Assembly (NCBI GenBank): GCA_039927975.1
Contig: JBDSTZ010000617.1
Coordinates: 1-7,259 of the forward strand
Length of the DNA: 7,259 bases
Direction: 5' to 3'
Origin: JBDSTZ01 sp039927975
GTDB lineage: Bacteria; Pseudomonadota; Gammaproteobacteria; Burkholderiales; Burkholderiaceae_D
In this document: positions 1 through 5,778 of the stretch, in pieces
Layout: each line of letters begins with the position of its first letter
Position numbering within the stretch: the stretch's first letter is position 1
Made by a program: the position numbers and the translations under genes
Notes under the pieces: model-generated
What the model saw: the letters and a program-made list of their open reading frames with translations, nothing else
Told to the model about the DNA's origin: nothing
Databases searched by the model: none

Positions 1-1846
1 GGCGCAGCTGGGCGCCGGCCAGCGCCGCCGCGTTGAAGTCGGCGCCGGCGCCGGCGATGCTGATCCAGATGCCCTTGCCGGTTGGCAGAATTCGGTCGCG
101 CAGGTCGAGCCACACGGTTTTCGCCTCGCCCGGCTTGACGCTAAAGCTAAAGTCGAGCATGTCGCGCAGCGGCCACAGCGGATCCTTGACCTGGATATTG
201 AGCGGGAACAGCGCGCCATGGGTCGGCTTGACGGCCAGCGCCGGCAGGTCGATCGCGATGCCGTCGAGGCCATCGGTGGCGGCCAGCGCGTCCCAGCTGT
301 CGGGAATCAGGATCTGCACCACCGGCTGGCCATCGGCGCCGGGCACCACGCGGGTTGCCGGGGCTGCCGCCGCTGCGGCGCCGGCGGCCAGCGGGCGCGC
401 CACCAGCGTGCTGCGCTCGGCGGCCGGGTAACGGCCGTCGATGTAGGCTGTCAGCGGCGCCAGCGCGCCATCGCCGGCGCCGGGGGCGCCAAGCTGAAAG
501 GCCAGCTTCCTGCTGCCGGCCGGTTCCGCGCCGGCCTTGACGTGGTAGGCGCCGAACTCGCCGATCGGCTGCTCTTGCTCGACGTTGGTGAAGCGGATGG
601 TGCGTCCGGCGATATCGCGGTTGACGCTGTTCACCGTCCGCTCCTGGCCGCGCGCGCGCTCGAACAGCGGCTGGCCACCCTTGACCGGCGTGCCCTGAGC
701 GATCGGCAGGCCGGCCGGCAGCAGCTCGACTTTGCCCCAGGCCGCGCCCGCCATTTCGATGTGATTGACCGGCTCCTTCGGCAAGCCGAAGCTGATCGCC
801 TTGCCGCCGTCGACATAGGTGTCCCAGTCGGGCAGCTGAAAGTAATCGTTGCGGCCGGCCAGGCGCGAACGGTTGTAGACGCCGGGCCAGGTGGTTTCGC
901 GGATGCCGTCGCTGGCCTTCCACCACCAGCGCTTGAGGTCGTACGCTTCGTGAATCTCGACCTTGCGCACGCTGACGGTCTTGCCGGCGTAGTAGGGTGG
1001 CGCCGCCTGCGGCCGGTTCCAGCCGTAGCGGTAGCGCCATTCGGTGTTGTCGGGGGCGGCGGCGCTGGCTGGGCCGGGCGCCGCCTCGCCGCGCGCCAGC
1101 GCTGCGATCGCCGTCTCGGGCAGCGCGCGGTCGTGGATGCGGATCTCGTCGATGTCGCCGCCGCGCGTGTAGTTGTAATCGCTCTGCACATTGTGCGGGC
1201 TGATGATGCGCGAATGCGGGCCGAACTGGTCGAGCGCGGCGTCGAAGCGCGCGCTGCCGGATTTGCTCGCGGCCAGTTTGCCGTTCAGGTAAAAGCGGAT
1301 GCCGGTGTTTTCGTCCCACGCCAGCGTCACGTGGGTCCACTCGTTCGGTTTCGGGAAGGCTTTCAGGTCGACCGAGACGCGCGTGCGCGCCAGGCTCGCG
1401 TCGGTGACGAAGGCGTCGAAGCCGTGGCCGTTGTAGTCGATCCGCAGCCAGGCCATGTCCCAGCTCGAATGGTCGGCGTAGGCCACGCGGAAGATCGGAA
1501 ACGCGGTCGGCCCGACCGGATAGCGCGAGCGCCAGTAGAAGGAGAGGGTGCCACGCTGAGCGTAGATATTGCCGGGTGCGGTCCACGCCAGGCGTTGCAG
1601 GTCGTTGCATTGGATTGCCGCGCCGCGCGCGCCGTCGGCGATGATGCTGGTCTCGGCGTCGAAGCTCGGTACCGCGCTGCCGGGCGCGGCGACATCGGCG
1701 CTGGTGCTCTTGTCGGCGGAAACGTAGAACAGCAGGCCGGGTTCGGCCGCCGCCGCATGGCAGGCAAGGGCGGCGCCGACCGCCAGCGCCACGCCGCTGC
1801 GGCGCAAGGTGTTTCCTGAAAACTGCTTTATGGTCTTTGCCATCAT
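1..1846 (-). CDS. Secreted LamG-like (concanavalin A fold) multidomain protein, C-terminus beyond window
   Basis: The reading frame is open from the ATG pair at 1846-1841 to the left window edge (615 codons, no stop), so the C-terminus is missing. Two adjacent ATGs (1846 and 1843) are possible starts. A GGGAG at 1860-1856 lies 9 nt before the first, and a second at 1852-1848 is only 4 nt before the other; I chose 1846. Residues 1-34 form a basic-then-hydrophobic signal peptide ending in an Ala run, so the protein is probably periplasmic or secreted. Residues about 36-255 look like a LamG/laminin-G jellyroll: WTHVTLAWDENTGIRFYLNGK (170-190) and a closing DEIRIHDRALPE segment (about 233-244) are typical. 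Beyond a Pro/Ala linker (256-265) comes an aromatic-rich region (WRYRYGW 270-276, WWW 307-309) that I do not recognise, then an Ala-rich linker (about 489-496) and another probable beta-sandwich. Substrate binding or glycan cleavage is plausible next to a sugar receptor, but I see no catalytic signature. Fold call firm, function unknown. Confidence 0.85.
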   Translation of the reverse strand, partial: MMAKTIKQFSGNTLRRSGVALAVGAALACHAAAAEPGLLFYVSADKSTSADVAAPGSAVPSFDAETSIIADGARGAAIQCNDLQRLAWTAPGNIYAQRGTLSFYWRSRYPVGPTAFPIFRVAYADHSSWDMAWLRIDYNGHGFDAFVTDASLARTRVSVDLKAFPKPNEWTHVTLAWDENTGIRFYLNGKLAASKSGSARFDAALDQFGPHSRIISPHNVQSDYNYTRGGDIDEIRIHDRALPETAIAALARGEAAPGPASAAAPDNTEWRYRYGWNRPQAAPPYYAGKTVSVRKVEIHEAYDLKRWWWKASDGIRETTWPGVYNRSRLAGRNDYFQLPDWDTYVDGGKAISFGLPKEPVNHIEMAGAAWGKVELLPAGLPIAQGTPVKGGQPLFERARGQERTVNSVNRDIAGRTIRFTNVEQEQPIGEFGAYHVKAGAEPAGSRKLAFQLGAPGAGDGALAPLTAYIDGRYPAAERSTLVARPLAAGAAAAAAPATRVVPGADGQPVVQILIPDSWDALAATDGLDGIAIDLPALAVKPTHGALFPLNIQVKDPLWPLRDMLDFSFSVKPGEAKTVWLDLRDRILPTGKGIWISIAGAGADFNAAALAGAQLR

Positions 1847-1897
1847 TCTCCCTGTCTCCCTTGTGTTTACGTCTTCGCGCTCGGGAAATTCCGGTGT

Positions 1898-1913
1898 GAT
1901 TAACCGTTTACCC
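1898..1913. promoter_or_regulatory. LacI-family operator-like site upstream of the LamG gene
   Basis: The core AACCGTTT (1902-1909) fits the AAnCGnTT pattern of LacI/GalR-family operators and is centred on CG at 1905-1906. On the minus strand it reads GGTAAACGGTTAA, and its GGTAAAC also occurs at 2790-2796 upstream of the TonB receptor. It lies about 55 nt before the LamG start, a usual place for a repressor site. A single short match can be chance; no LacI gene is in the window. Confidence 0.22.
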
Positions 1914-1965
1914 AGAGATCGATATTACCTTGCCTCGGCGCATATTTGTTGAATTTTCACTGTAC

Positions 1966-1975
1966 ATACCTGTCG
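1966..1975. repeat. 10-mer ATACCTGTCG, copy 1 (upstream of the LamG gene)
   Basis: ATACCTGTCG here is identical to 2722-2731 upstream of the TonB receptor. It lies about 120 nt before the LamG start codon and reads CGACAGGTAT in that gene's direction. This may be a shared regulator site, but ten identical bases between two short AT-rich regions is only modest evidence. Confidence 0.3.
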
Positions 1976-1997
1976 CCGATTTGACTATTGCTTAACG

Positions 1998-2033
1998 AAA
2001 AAAACCCGCGGCCTCCTGCTGGAGGCGCGGGTT
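1998..2033 (-). terminator. Intrinsic terminator of the CHRD gene
   Basis: On the minus strand, AACCCGCG (2033-2026) and CCTCC (2025-2021) pair across a 4-nt loop (2020-2017) with GGAGG and CGCGGGTT (2016-2003), leaving one unpaired base at 2011. Seven U residues follow (2004-1998). This 13-bp GC-rich hairpin plus U-run is a classic Rho-independent terminator. It sits 70 nt after the CHRD stop codon and separates that gene from the LamG gene. Confidence 0.88.
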
Positions 2034-2041
2034 GTCATGCT

Positions 2042-2087
2042 GCGTAAATTGCCGGCCCGGTGCGCGGGCCTTGCCCGCTGCTTACGC
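2042..2087. repeat. Nested inverted repeat in the CHRD 3' untranslated region
   Basis: GCGTAA (2042-2047) pairs with TTACGC (2082-2087). Inside this, GGCCCG (2054-2059) pairs with CGGGCC (2065-2070) around a 5-nt loop. It lies between the CHRD stop codon and its terminator and could be a second 3' hairpin that protects the message. It has no U-run, so it is not itself a terminator. Confidence 0.4.
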
Positions 2088-2102
2088 GCCGGCGCGCTCG
2101 CC

Positions 2103-2531
2103 TTATTTGGCCGGCGTCAGCTGGGCGCGCACTTCGCCGCCCGGATTGGTTTTGCTGTGCACGTTCACGTACAGGTTGCCCGCTTTGTAAGCGGCGTACT
2201 GCGCGTCGCTCAGCACGGTACCGGCTGGCACGGCAAAGGTATTGTCGCCCGACTTTGTCAGCGGCACGATCACGCCGCCATTCTTGCCGGCTGCGGCCTC
2301 GTGGATATGTGCGGCCGTCGGCGTCATGCCGGTCACGGTGACGCTGCCGCTGACCGACTTGTCGGCCGCTACGGTGATGCTGCCGGTGCCGGTGGCCGCG
2401 CTGGTGTTGGCGGGCACCTCATGCGTACCGCTCAAGGTTTGCGTGTCGGCGGCGAGGGCGCTGACGCTGATCAGGGCGCCAGCGAAAACGCTTGCCAAAA
2501 ATCCAATTTTATTTCCTGCGGAATATGCCAT
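2103..2531 (-). CDS. Small exported CHRD-domain protein
   Basis: A complete 142-residue protein. The ATG at 2531 is preceded by AGGAG (2544-2540) at 8-nt spacing, which fixes the start. Residues 1-27/28 are a signal peptide (Lys8, a hydrophobic stretch from about 9, cleavage near SALA-A), so the mature protein of about 115 residues should be periplasmic or extracellular. It carries the CHRD-domain hallmarks: TLSGTHEVP (32-40), AHIHEAAAG followed by NGGVIVPL (74-91), and YVNVHSKTNPGGEVRAQL (121-138). CHRD domains were named from chordin and form a small beta-sandwich found in many bacterial secreted proteins; their molecular role in bacteria is not established. The two conserved His (75, 77) and His125 could bind a metal, which is inference. 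The gene is monocistronic with its own terminator and is divergent from the TonB receptor. Its link to the sugar pathway is positional only. Confidence 0.9.
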   Translation of the reverse strand: MAYSAGNKIGFLASVFAGALISVSALAADTQTLSGTHEVPANTSAATGTGSITVAADKSVSGSVTVTGMTPTAAHIHEAAAGKNGGVIVPLTKSGDNTFAVPAGTVLSDAQYAAYKAGNLYVNVHSKTNPGGEVRAQLTPAK

Positions 2532-2554
2532 GCCAGCTTCTCCTGTTGTGAAAT

Positions 2555-2570
2555 TGCATCAAACGATGCA
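2555..2570. repeat. Perfect inverted repeat A upstream of the CHRD gene
   Basis: TGCATC (2555-2560) and GATGCA (2565-2570) are exact reverse complements around a 4-nt loop. The hairpin lies 10 nt upstream of the CHRD ribosome binding site, so in the mRNA it would stand just 5' of the translation start region. Confidence 0.6.
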
Positions 2571-2574
2571 TGGA

Positions 2575-2594
2575 AACCGCACGCTCGTGCGGTT
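2575..2594. repeat. Perfect inverted repeat B upstream of the CHRD gene
   Basis: AACCGCAC (2575-2582) and GTGCGGTT (2587-2594) are exact 8-bp arms around a 4-nt loop. If the weak -10 at 2606-2601 is used, transcription would begin about where this hairpin begins, placing a stable stem-loop at the very 5' end of the CHRD mRNA. An operator role for a dimeric regulator is the alternative. Confidence 0.65.
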
Positions 2595-2600
2595 ACTTCG

Positions 2601-2606
2601 ACTATA
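2601..2606 (-). promoter_or_regulatory. Possible -10 element for the CHRD gene
   Basis: The minus strand reads TATAGT, five of six matches to TATAAT, in an AT-rich stretch 70 nt before the CHRD start. The expected -35 position (2629-2624) reads CGCCGG and does not match, so the promoter would need an activator or lie elsewhere. Confidence 0.22.
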
Positions 2607-2614
2607 CACAAAAT

Positions 2615-2659
2615 CACCAAAAACCGGCGCCTGCTAGGAAAAAGCGCCCATTTTTGGTG
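2615..2659. repeat. Long inverted repeat C in the divergent intergenic region
   Basis: CACCAAAAA (2615-2623) pairs perfectly with TTTTTGGTG (2651-2659). After a 2x2 internal loop, GGCGC (2626-2630) pairs with GCGCC (2644-2648) around a 13-nt loop. On the plus strand it is followed by T-rich sequence (five T at 2661-2665, six T at 2671-2676), so it could terminate plus-strand transcription, although no plus-strand gene is seen upstream. On the minus strand it could be part of a structured leader or a promoter-region dyad. Confidence 0.6.
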
Positions 2660-2677
2660 CTTTTTCTGCGTTTTTTG

Positions 2678-2704
2678 CCAGTTTCTCAGGCCAGAAAAAA
2701 CTGG
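2678..2704. repeat. Inverted repeat D in the divergent intergenic region
   Basis: CCAGTTT (2678-2684) pairs with AAACTGG (2698-2704) around a 13-nt spacer. It is the fourth inverted repeat in 150 nt and lies just before the receptor promoter region. It may be an operator or part of a structured transcript. Confidence 0.45.
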
Positions 2705-2721
2705 ACCTATACGTTATTGAT

Positions 2722-2731
2722 ATACCTGTCG
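2722..2731. repeat. 10-mer ATACCTGTCG, copy 2 (upstream of the TonB receptor)
   Basis: Identical to 1966-1975. Here the 10-mer is part of a small dyad, TACC (2723-2726), TGTC, GGTA (2731-2734). It ends 14 nt before the proposed -35, a position from which an activator could contact polymerase. Confidence 0.3.
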
Positions 2732-2732
2732 G

Positions 2733-2744
2733 TAATTAATTCAT
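2733..2744 (+). repeat. 12-mer TAATTAATTCAT, copy 1 (receptor promoter)
   Basis: This AT-rich 12-mer is identical to 5702-5713 upstream of dgoD. It ends one base before the proposed -35 hexamer at 2746, where an UP element or an activator site would sit. It contains the palindrome AATTAATT. Confidence 0.4.
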
Positions 2745-2745
2745 T

Positions 2746-2774
2746 TTGTCGTTAGCTGTTCTGCTCAATAGAAT
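2746..2774 (+). promoter_or_regulatory. Probable sigma70-type promoter of the TonB receptor gene
   Basis: TTGTCG (2746-2751, four of six to TTGACA) is followed at 17-nt spacing by TAGAAT (2769-2774, five of six to TATAAT). Transcription would start near 2781, giving a leader of about 90 nt. The AT-rich 12-mer directly upstream strengthens the call; no start site has been measured. Confidence 0.5.
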
Positions 2775-2788
2775 GATCGAAGCACAAC

Positions 2789-2824
2789 AGGTAAACACGT
2801 TGAAAGCGATTTACTACGTGACCT
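2789..2824. promoter_or_regulatory. Operator-like nested dyad (LacI-type core) in the receptor leader
   Basis: The sequence TGAAAGCGATTTAC (2801-2814) has the AAnCGnTT core typical of LacI/GalR operators and resembles catabolite-control sites of that family. It is framed by CACGT (2796-2800) and ACGTG (2816-2820), and more loosely by AGGT (2789-2792) and ACCT (2821-2824). The centre would be about +27 from the predicted transcription start, where bound repressor could block elongation or initiation. LacI-family control of TonB receptor genes is known in xanthomonad sugar loci. The regulator is not in the window. Confidence 0.35.
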
Positions 2825-2872
2825 TTGTAGCTAGGGAAAACATATAACTATAGAAACAAATCAGGAGACACT

Positions 2873-5485
2873 ATGAAGCAAAAGAAACTCAGCTGGCTGA
2901 TCCGGTCCCTCTTCGTCCTGCCGGCGGTCTGCGGCACGGCGCAGGCAGAAACCGCGGCCCAGGAGGCGGCCCAGGCCACCGCCCAGCAGGTCGTCGTCAC
3001 CGGTATCCGCGCCGCCACCCGCAGCGCGCTGGCTGTCAAGGAATCGTCGAACAGCATCGTCGAGGTGATCGCCTCCGAAGACATCGGCAAGCTGCCCGAC
3101 ACCACCATCGCCGAATCGCTGGCCCGCCTGCCGGGCCTGTCCTCGGGCATCGACCGCGGCAACGCCAGCCAGGTCAACGCGCGCGGCATGGGTCCACGCC
3201 TGCTCGGCGCCTTGCTCAACGGCCGTGAACTGGCCTCGTCGGAGCCGAACCGCGCGGTGCGCTTCGAGCAGTTCCCGTCCGAATCGCTGACCGGCGCGAT
3301 CGTCTACAAGACCCAGAACGCCGACCTGGTCGAAGGCGGCATCGCCACCACCGTCGACCTGCAGACCGTCCAGCCGCTGCGTTACAAGGGCGCCCAGTTC
3401 TCGCTCAAGGCCGACGCCCTGTACTACGCGCTGGCCAGGGAAATGGGCGCCAAGGCCCAGGCCCCCCGTCTGGGCGGCATCTACATCGACCAATTCCTCG
3501 ACAACACGCTGGGCGTGGCAGTCGCTTTCAGCTACCAGGACCAGCCGTCGGTCACCCGCCGGGTCGAGCATTACGGCTTCAATGAAACCAATTCGGGCAC
3601 CCCGAATACCCCCCAGCGCAACAATCCGAAATACCCGTGGGGCTTCGGCGACAGCTTCAAGCGCGGCAAGAACGAGCGCTCCAGCGTGCTCGGCAAGGTG
3701 GAATGGAAGCCAAGCAGCGACCTGTTCGTCACCGGCGACGTGTACTACGCGCGCGCCGACATCCACGAGCAGGACCCGGGTCGCTGGCTCGACGGCGTCG
3801 GCAACTGGGACGGCGGCCAGAACGCCGACTACAGCAACGTCACCACCCGCAACGGCTACGTCACTGGCGGCACCGTCAAGAATGTCGGCTTCACCACCAA
3901 CGACGCGCTGTGGACCCAGGACATGGACACCTGGGCCGGCGGCCTGAACATCAAGCAGAACAGCGGCGAGTGGAAGCTCGAGACCGATGTGTCGTACTCG
4001 CAGTCGGAGCGCAAGAGCCAGTGGTCCGACCTGCGCCTGCACACCAAGGCCGGCGCCACCGTCAACTACCTGTTCCTCGGCGACGAGAACCCGAGCTATT
4101 CGTTCGGCCAGAACACCGCCAGCCTGGCGACCTATGACGCGCCGCAGCTGTACGTCGACGCCTACGGCCACGTCAAGGACGCGCTCAGCGGCGTGCACTT
4201 CAACGCCTCGCGCGCGCTCGACTTCGGTCCGGTCCAGCGTCTCAAGGTCGGCGCCCGCGCCACCTACCGCGAAAAGAGCTACCGCCAGCTCAGCTGGAGC
4301 GTGCTGAGCGCCAGCACCGCGCCGGCCTCCAGCGCCTATGAAACGGTGCACGTCGACGACCAGCCGGACTGGCTGATGCTCAAGGATTTCCGCAGCAGCG
4401 TCACCGGCGCCTTCGGCCCGAGCGCGCTCGATCCGGCCGGCCGCACCCAGAACGACAACGACAAGCTGGCCAGTTGGAAGGTGACCGAGGAAACCACCGC
4501 CGCCTACGCGATGGCCGACCTGGGCGGCGAAATGTTCGGCAAGACCTATCGCGGCAACGCCGGCGTGCGCCTGGTGCACACCCGCCAGAGCGGCGCCGGC
4601 ACCCAGGCGTCGAACTCGGGCACCGCGACCACCCTCAAGGCGGTCAAGGAAGGCACCAAGTACACCGAAGTGCTGCCAAGCGCCAACCTGATCTTCATGA
4701 TGGACGCCAAGGAAGAGCAGCAGCTGCGCGTCGGCGTGGCGCGCGCCATGTCGCGCGCGCCGATCGACGAGATGCGCGGTTCGCGCAACATCACCGAGGA
4801 CGCCAAGAACCCGACGGCGCCGACCACCGGCAGCGCCGGCAATCCGCAACTGCTGCCGATGATGGCCAACCAGGTCGATCTGTCCTACCAGTGGTACTTC
4901 GGCAAGGGCAACCTGCTGTCGGCCGGCGCCTTCTACAAGAACGTGCAGCGCTACATCGGTATCGAGTTCGACAAGAACGCCACGATCAACGGCCGCGCGG
5001 CCCAGGTCACCCGTTCGGTCAACCGCGAAGGCGGCGACATCCGCGGTCTCGAGTTCGTCTACCAGCAAGCCTTCACCAGCCTGCCGGCGCCGTACGATGG
5101 TCTGGGTGTGTTCAGCAACTACGCTTACACGACCAGCAACATCAAGGAGTCGGACACCCTCGCCATCGAAGGCTTGATGAAGCATAACGCCGGCTTCACC
5201 GTGTGGTACGAGAAGGAAGGCTATGAAGCGCGGCTGTCGGCCAACTACCACAGCGCGTTCGTACGTACGCCAAGCTGGACGGCCGGCGCCTTCATCACGA
5301 ACGATGCCGAGAAATACGTCACGCTGGGCCTGTCGAAGCAGCTGAACAAGAACTTCCAGCTGCGCTTCGGCATCGACAACCTGACCAACCAGAAGGTCGT
5401 CTACACCTCGTCGAACGATGGCATCCGCCAGGACGTGCGCGAGTTCGGCCGCCGCTTCAACCTGGGCCTGTCGTACAAAATGTAA
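2873..5485 (+). CDS. TonB-dependent outer-membrane receptor, Xanthomonas/Caulobacter (TIGR01782-like) type
   Basis: A complete 870-residue receptor. The ATG at 2873 follows AGGAG (2863-2867) at 5-nt spacing. Residues 1-25 are a signal peptide ending AQA, cleaved before Glu26. A TonB box lies at 38-46 (QQVVVTGIR). The plug spans about 50-170, with EDIGKLPDTTIAESLARLPGLS, the VNARGMGP segment near 100, and GGIATTVDLQT near 160. The rest is the 22-strand barrel, ending in GRRFNLGLSYKM. The wording of the TonB box and plug is typical of the subfamily commonly linked to uptake of plant and algal oligosaccharides. There is no N-terminal signalling (STN) extension, so it is a plain transporter rather than a FecA-type sensor. 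It should use TonB-ExbB-ExbD energy to import a ligand into the periplasm. It is followed by a terminator, so it is monocistronic. The flanking dgoDK genes suggest a galactose-, galactonate- or galactan-derived ligand; that is inference from context. Confidence 0.95.
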   Translation: MKQKKLSWLIRSLFVLPAVCGTAQAETAAQEAAQATAQQVVVTGIRAATRSALAVKESSNSIVEVIASEDIGKLPDTTIAESLARLPGLSSGIDRGNASQVNARGMGPRLLGALLNGRELASSEPNRAVRFEQFPSESLTGAIVYKTQNADLVEGGIATTVDLQTVQPLRYKGAQFSLKADALYYALAREMGAKAQAPRLGGIYIDQFLDNTLGVAVAFSYQDQPSVTRRVEHYGFNETNSGTPNTPQRNNPKYPWGFGDSFKRGKNERSSVLGKVEWKPSSDLFVTGDVYYARADIHEQDPGRWLDGVGNWDGGQNADYSNVTTRNGYVTGGTVKNVGFTTNDALWTQDMDTWAGGLNIKQNSGEWKLETDVSYSQSERKSQWSDLRLHTKAGATVNYLFLGDENPSYSFGQNTASLATYDAPQLYVDAYGHVKDALSGVHFNASRALDFGPVQRLKVGARATYREKSYRQLSWSVLSASTAPASSAYETVHVDDQPDWLMLKDFRSSVTGAFGPSALDPAGRTQNDNDKLASWKVTEETTAAYAMADLGGEMFGKTYRGNAGVRLVHTRQSGAGTQASNSGTATTLKAVKEGTKYTEVLPSANLIFMMDAKEEQQLRVGVARAMSRAPIDEMRGSRNITEDAKNPTAPTTGSAGNPQLLPMMANQVDLSYQWYFGKGNLLSAGAFYKNVQRYIGIEFDKNATINGRAAQVTRSVNREGGDIRGLEFVYQQAFTSLPAPYDGLGVFSNYAYTTSNIKESDTLAIEGLMKHNAGFTVWYEKEGYEARLSANYHSAFVRTPSWTAGAFITNDAEKYVTLGLSKQLNKNFQLRFGIDNLTNQKVVYTSSNDGIRQDVREFGRRFNLGLSYKM

Positions 5486-5516
5486 TGACAGCCTGAACCG
5501 AAGGAGGGCCAGCCAG

Positions 5517-5554
5517 CCGGTCCGCCGCGCCGCTTCTATATAGTAGGCGGCCGG
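5517..5554 (+). repeat. Bulged hairpin in the receptor 3' untranslated region
   Basis: CCGG (5517-5520) plus CCGCC (5522-5526) pair with GGCGG (5546-5550) plus CCGG (5551-5554), with one bulged base at 5521 and a loop holding TATATAG. There is no T-run after it. It lies just before the terminator and could slow 3' decay of the receptor mRNA. Confidence 0.4.
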
Positions 5555-5567
5555 TGCGTCAGGGGGA

Positions 5568-5610
5568 GGGCGGAAGGGCGGCGCCGCGCGAGCGGTTCCG
5601 CCCTTTTTTT
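5568..5610 (+). terminator. Intrinsic terminator of the TonB receptor gene
   Basis: GGGCGGAA (5568-5575) pairs perfectly with TTCCGCCC (5596-5603), enclosing a GC-rich inner segment, and is followed by seven T (5604-5610). This is a canonical Rho-independent terminator 82 nt after the receptor stop codon. It implies dgoD has its own promoter. Confidence 0.88.
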
Positions 5611-5667
5611 CTTGGTGAAAACAGGCGGCGCGACGCGCCCACGGTGCGCCACCTTCGCCGCGCCTGC

Positions 5668-5699
5668 GGTATCATATATGCCAAAATCATATAGATACC
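5668..5699. promoter_or_regulatory. Strong AT-rich dyad upstream of dgoD, candidate operator
   Basis: GGTATCATATATG (5668-5680) and CATATAGATACC (5688-5699) are reverse complements over 12 bp with one extra A in the left arm and a 7-nt spacer. Arm centres are about 20 bp apart, two helical turns, as for a dimer or paired dimers on one DNA face. The GGTAT half-site resembles, as I recall, those of GntR/FadR-family sugar-acid regulators. E. coli dgo genes are controlled by the GntR-family DgoR, which makes that class a natural candidate; no regulator gene is in view. Confidence 0.5.
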
Positions 5700-5701
5700 C
5701 C

Positions 5702-5713
5702 TAATTAATTCAT
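5702..5713 (+). repeat. 12-mer TAATTAATTCAT, copy 2 (dgoD upstream region)
   Basis: Identical to 2733-2744 in the receptor promoter and in the same orientation relative to the downstream gene. It lies 65 nt before the dgoD start and directly after the 5668-5699 dyad. Confidence 0.4.
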
Positions 5714-5714
5714 A

Positions 5715-5742
5715 TTTCTGATCTGCGTCGCTCGCCTACACT
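5715..5742 (+). promoter_or_regulatory. Tentative dgoDK promoter
   Basis: TACACT (5737-5742, four of six to TATAAT) lies 16 nt after TTTCTG (5715-5720), a very poor -35 (two of six). The placement one base after the shared 12-mer copies the receptor promoter layout, which is the main reason to propose it. A weak -35 would fit a promoter that needs an activator. A short dyad ACAC-TCGG-GTGT (5738-5749) overlaps its start region. Confidence 0.28.
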
Positions 5743-5778
5743 CGGGTGTGTTCGATTACTAATTCAAACTAGGGCAGC

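Noticed and set aside
147..1610. Open minus-strand frame of 487 codons overlapping the LamG gene in another frame
   Set aside because: The translation is dominated by Arg, Ala and Gly with no domain and no ribosome site. The LamG frame on the same strand explains the region.
218..1819. Open plus-strand frame of 533 codons opposite the LamG gene
   Set aside because: It is in exact codon-opposite register to a convincing gene with signal peptide and LamG motifs. Its translation is Ala/Arg/Val/Asp-rich with no recognisable domain, as expected of high-GC antisense frames.
2037..2720. Plus-strand frames across the CHRD gene and the intergenic hairpins
   Set aside because: They run against a clear CHRD gene with signal peptide, ribosome site and terminator, and their translations show no domain.
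2861..5251. Open minus-strand frame of 796 codons opposite the TonB receptor
   Set aside because: The receptor is certain from its plug, TonB box and barrel end. The antisense translation is low-complexity Val/Ala/Gly/Asp/Arg and has no family resemblance; GC bias explains the lack of stops.
5501..5507. Perfect Shine-Dalgarno-like AAGGAGG after the receptor stop
   Set aside because: No start codon stands at a suitable distance before the terminator, so no small gene is supported.
5627..5639. GC palindrome GGCGCG-A-CGCGCC between the terminator and the dgoD region
   Set aside because: Short GC palindromes are common at this base composition. It has no T-run and no second copy, so no role can be supported.
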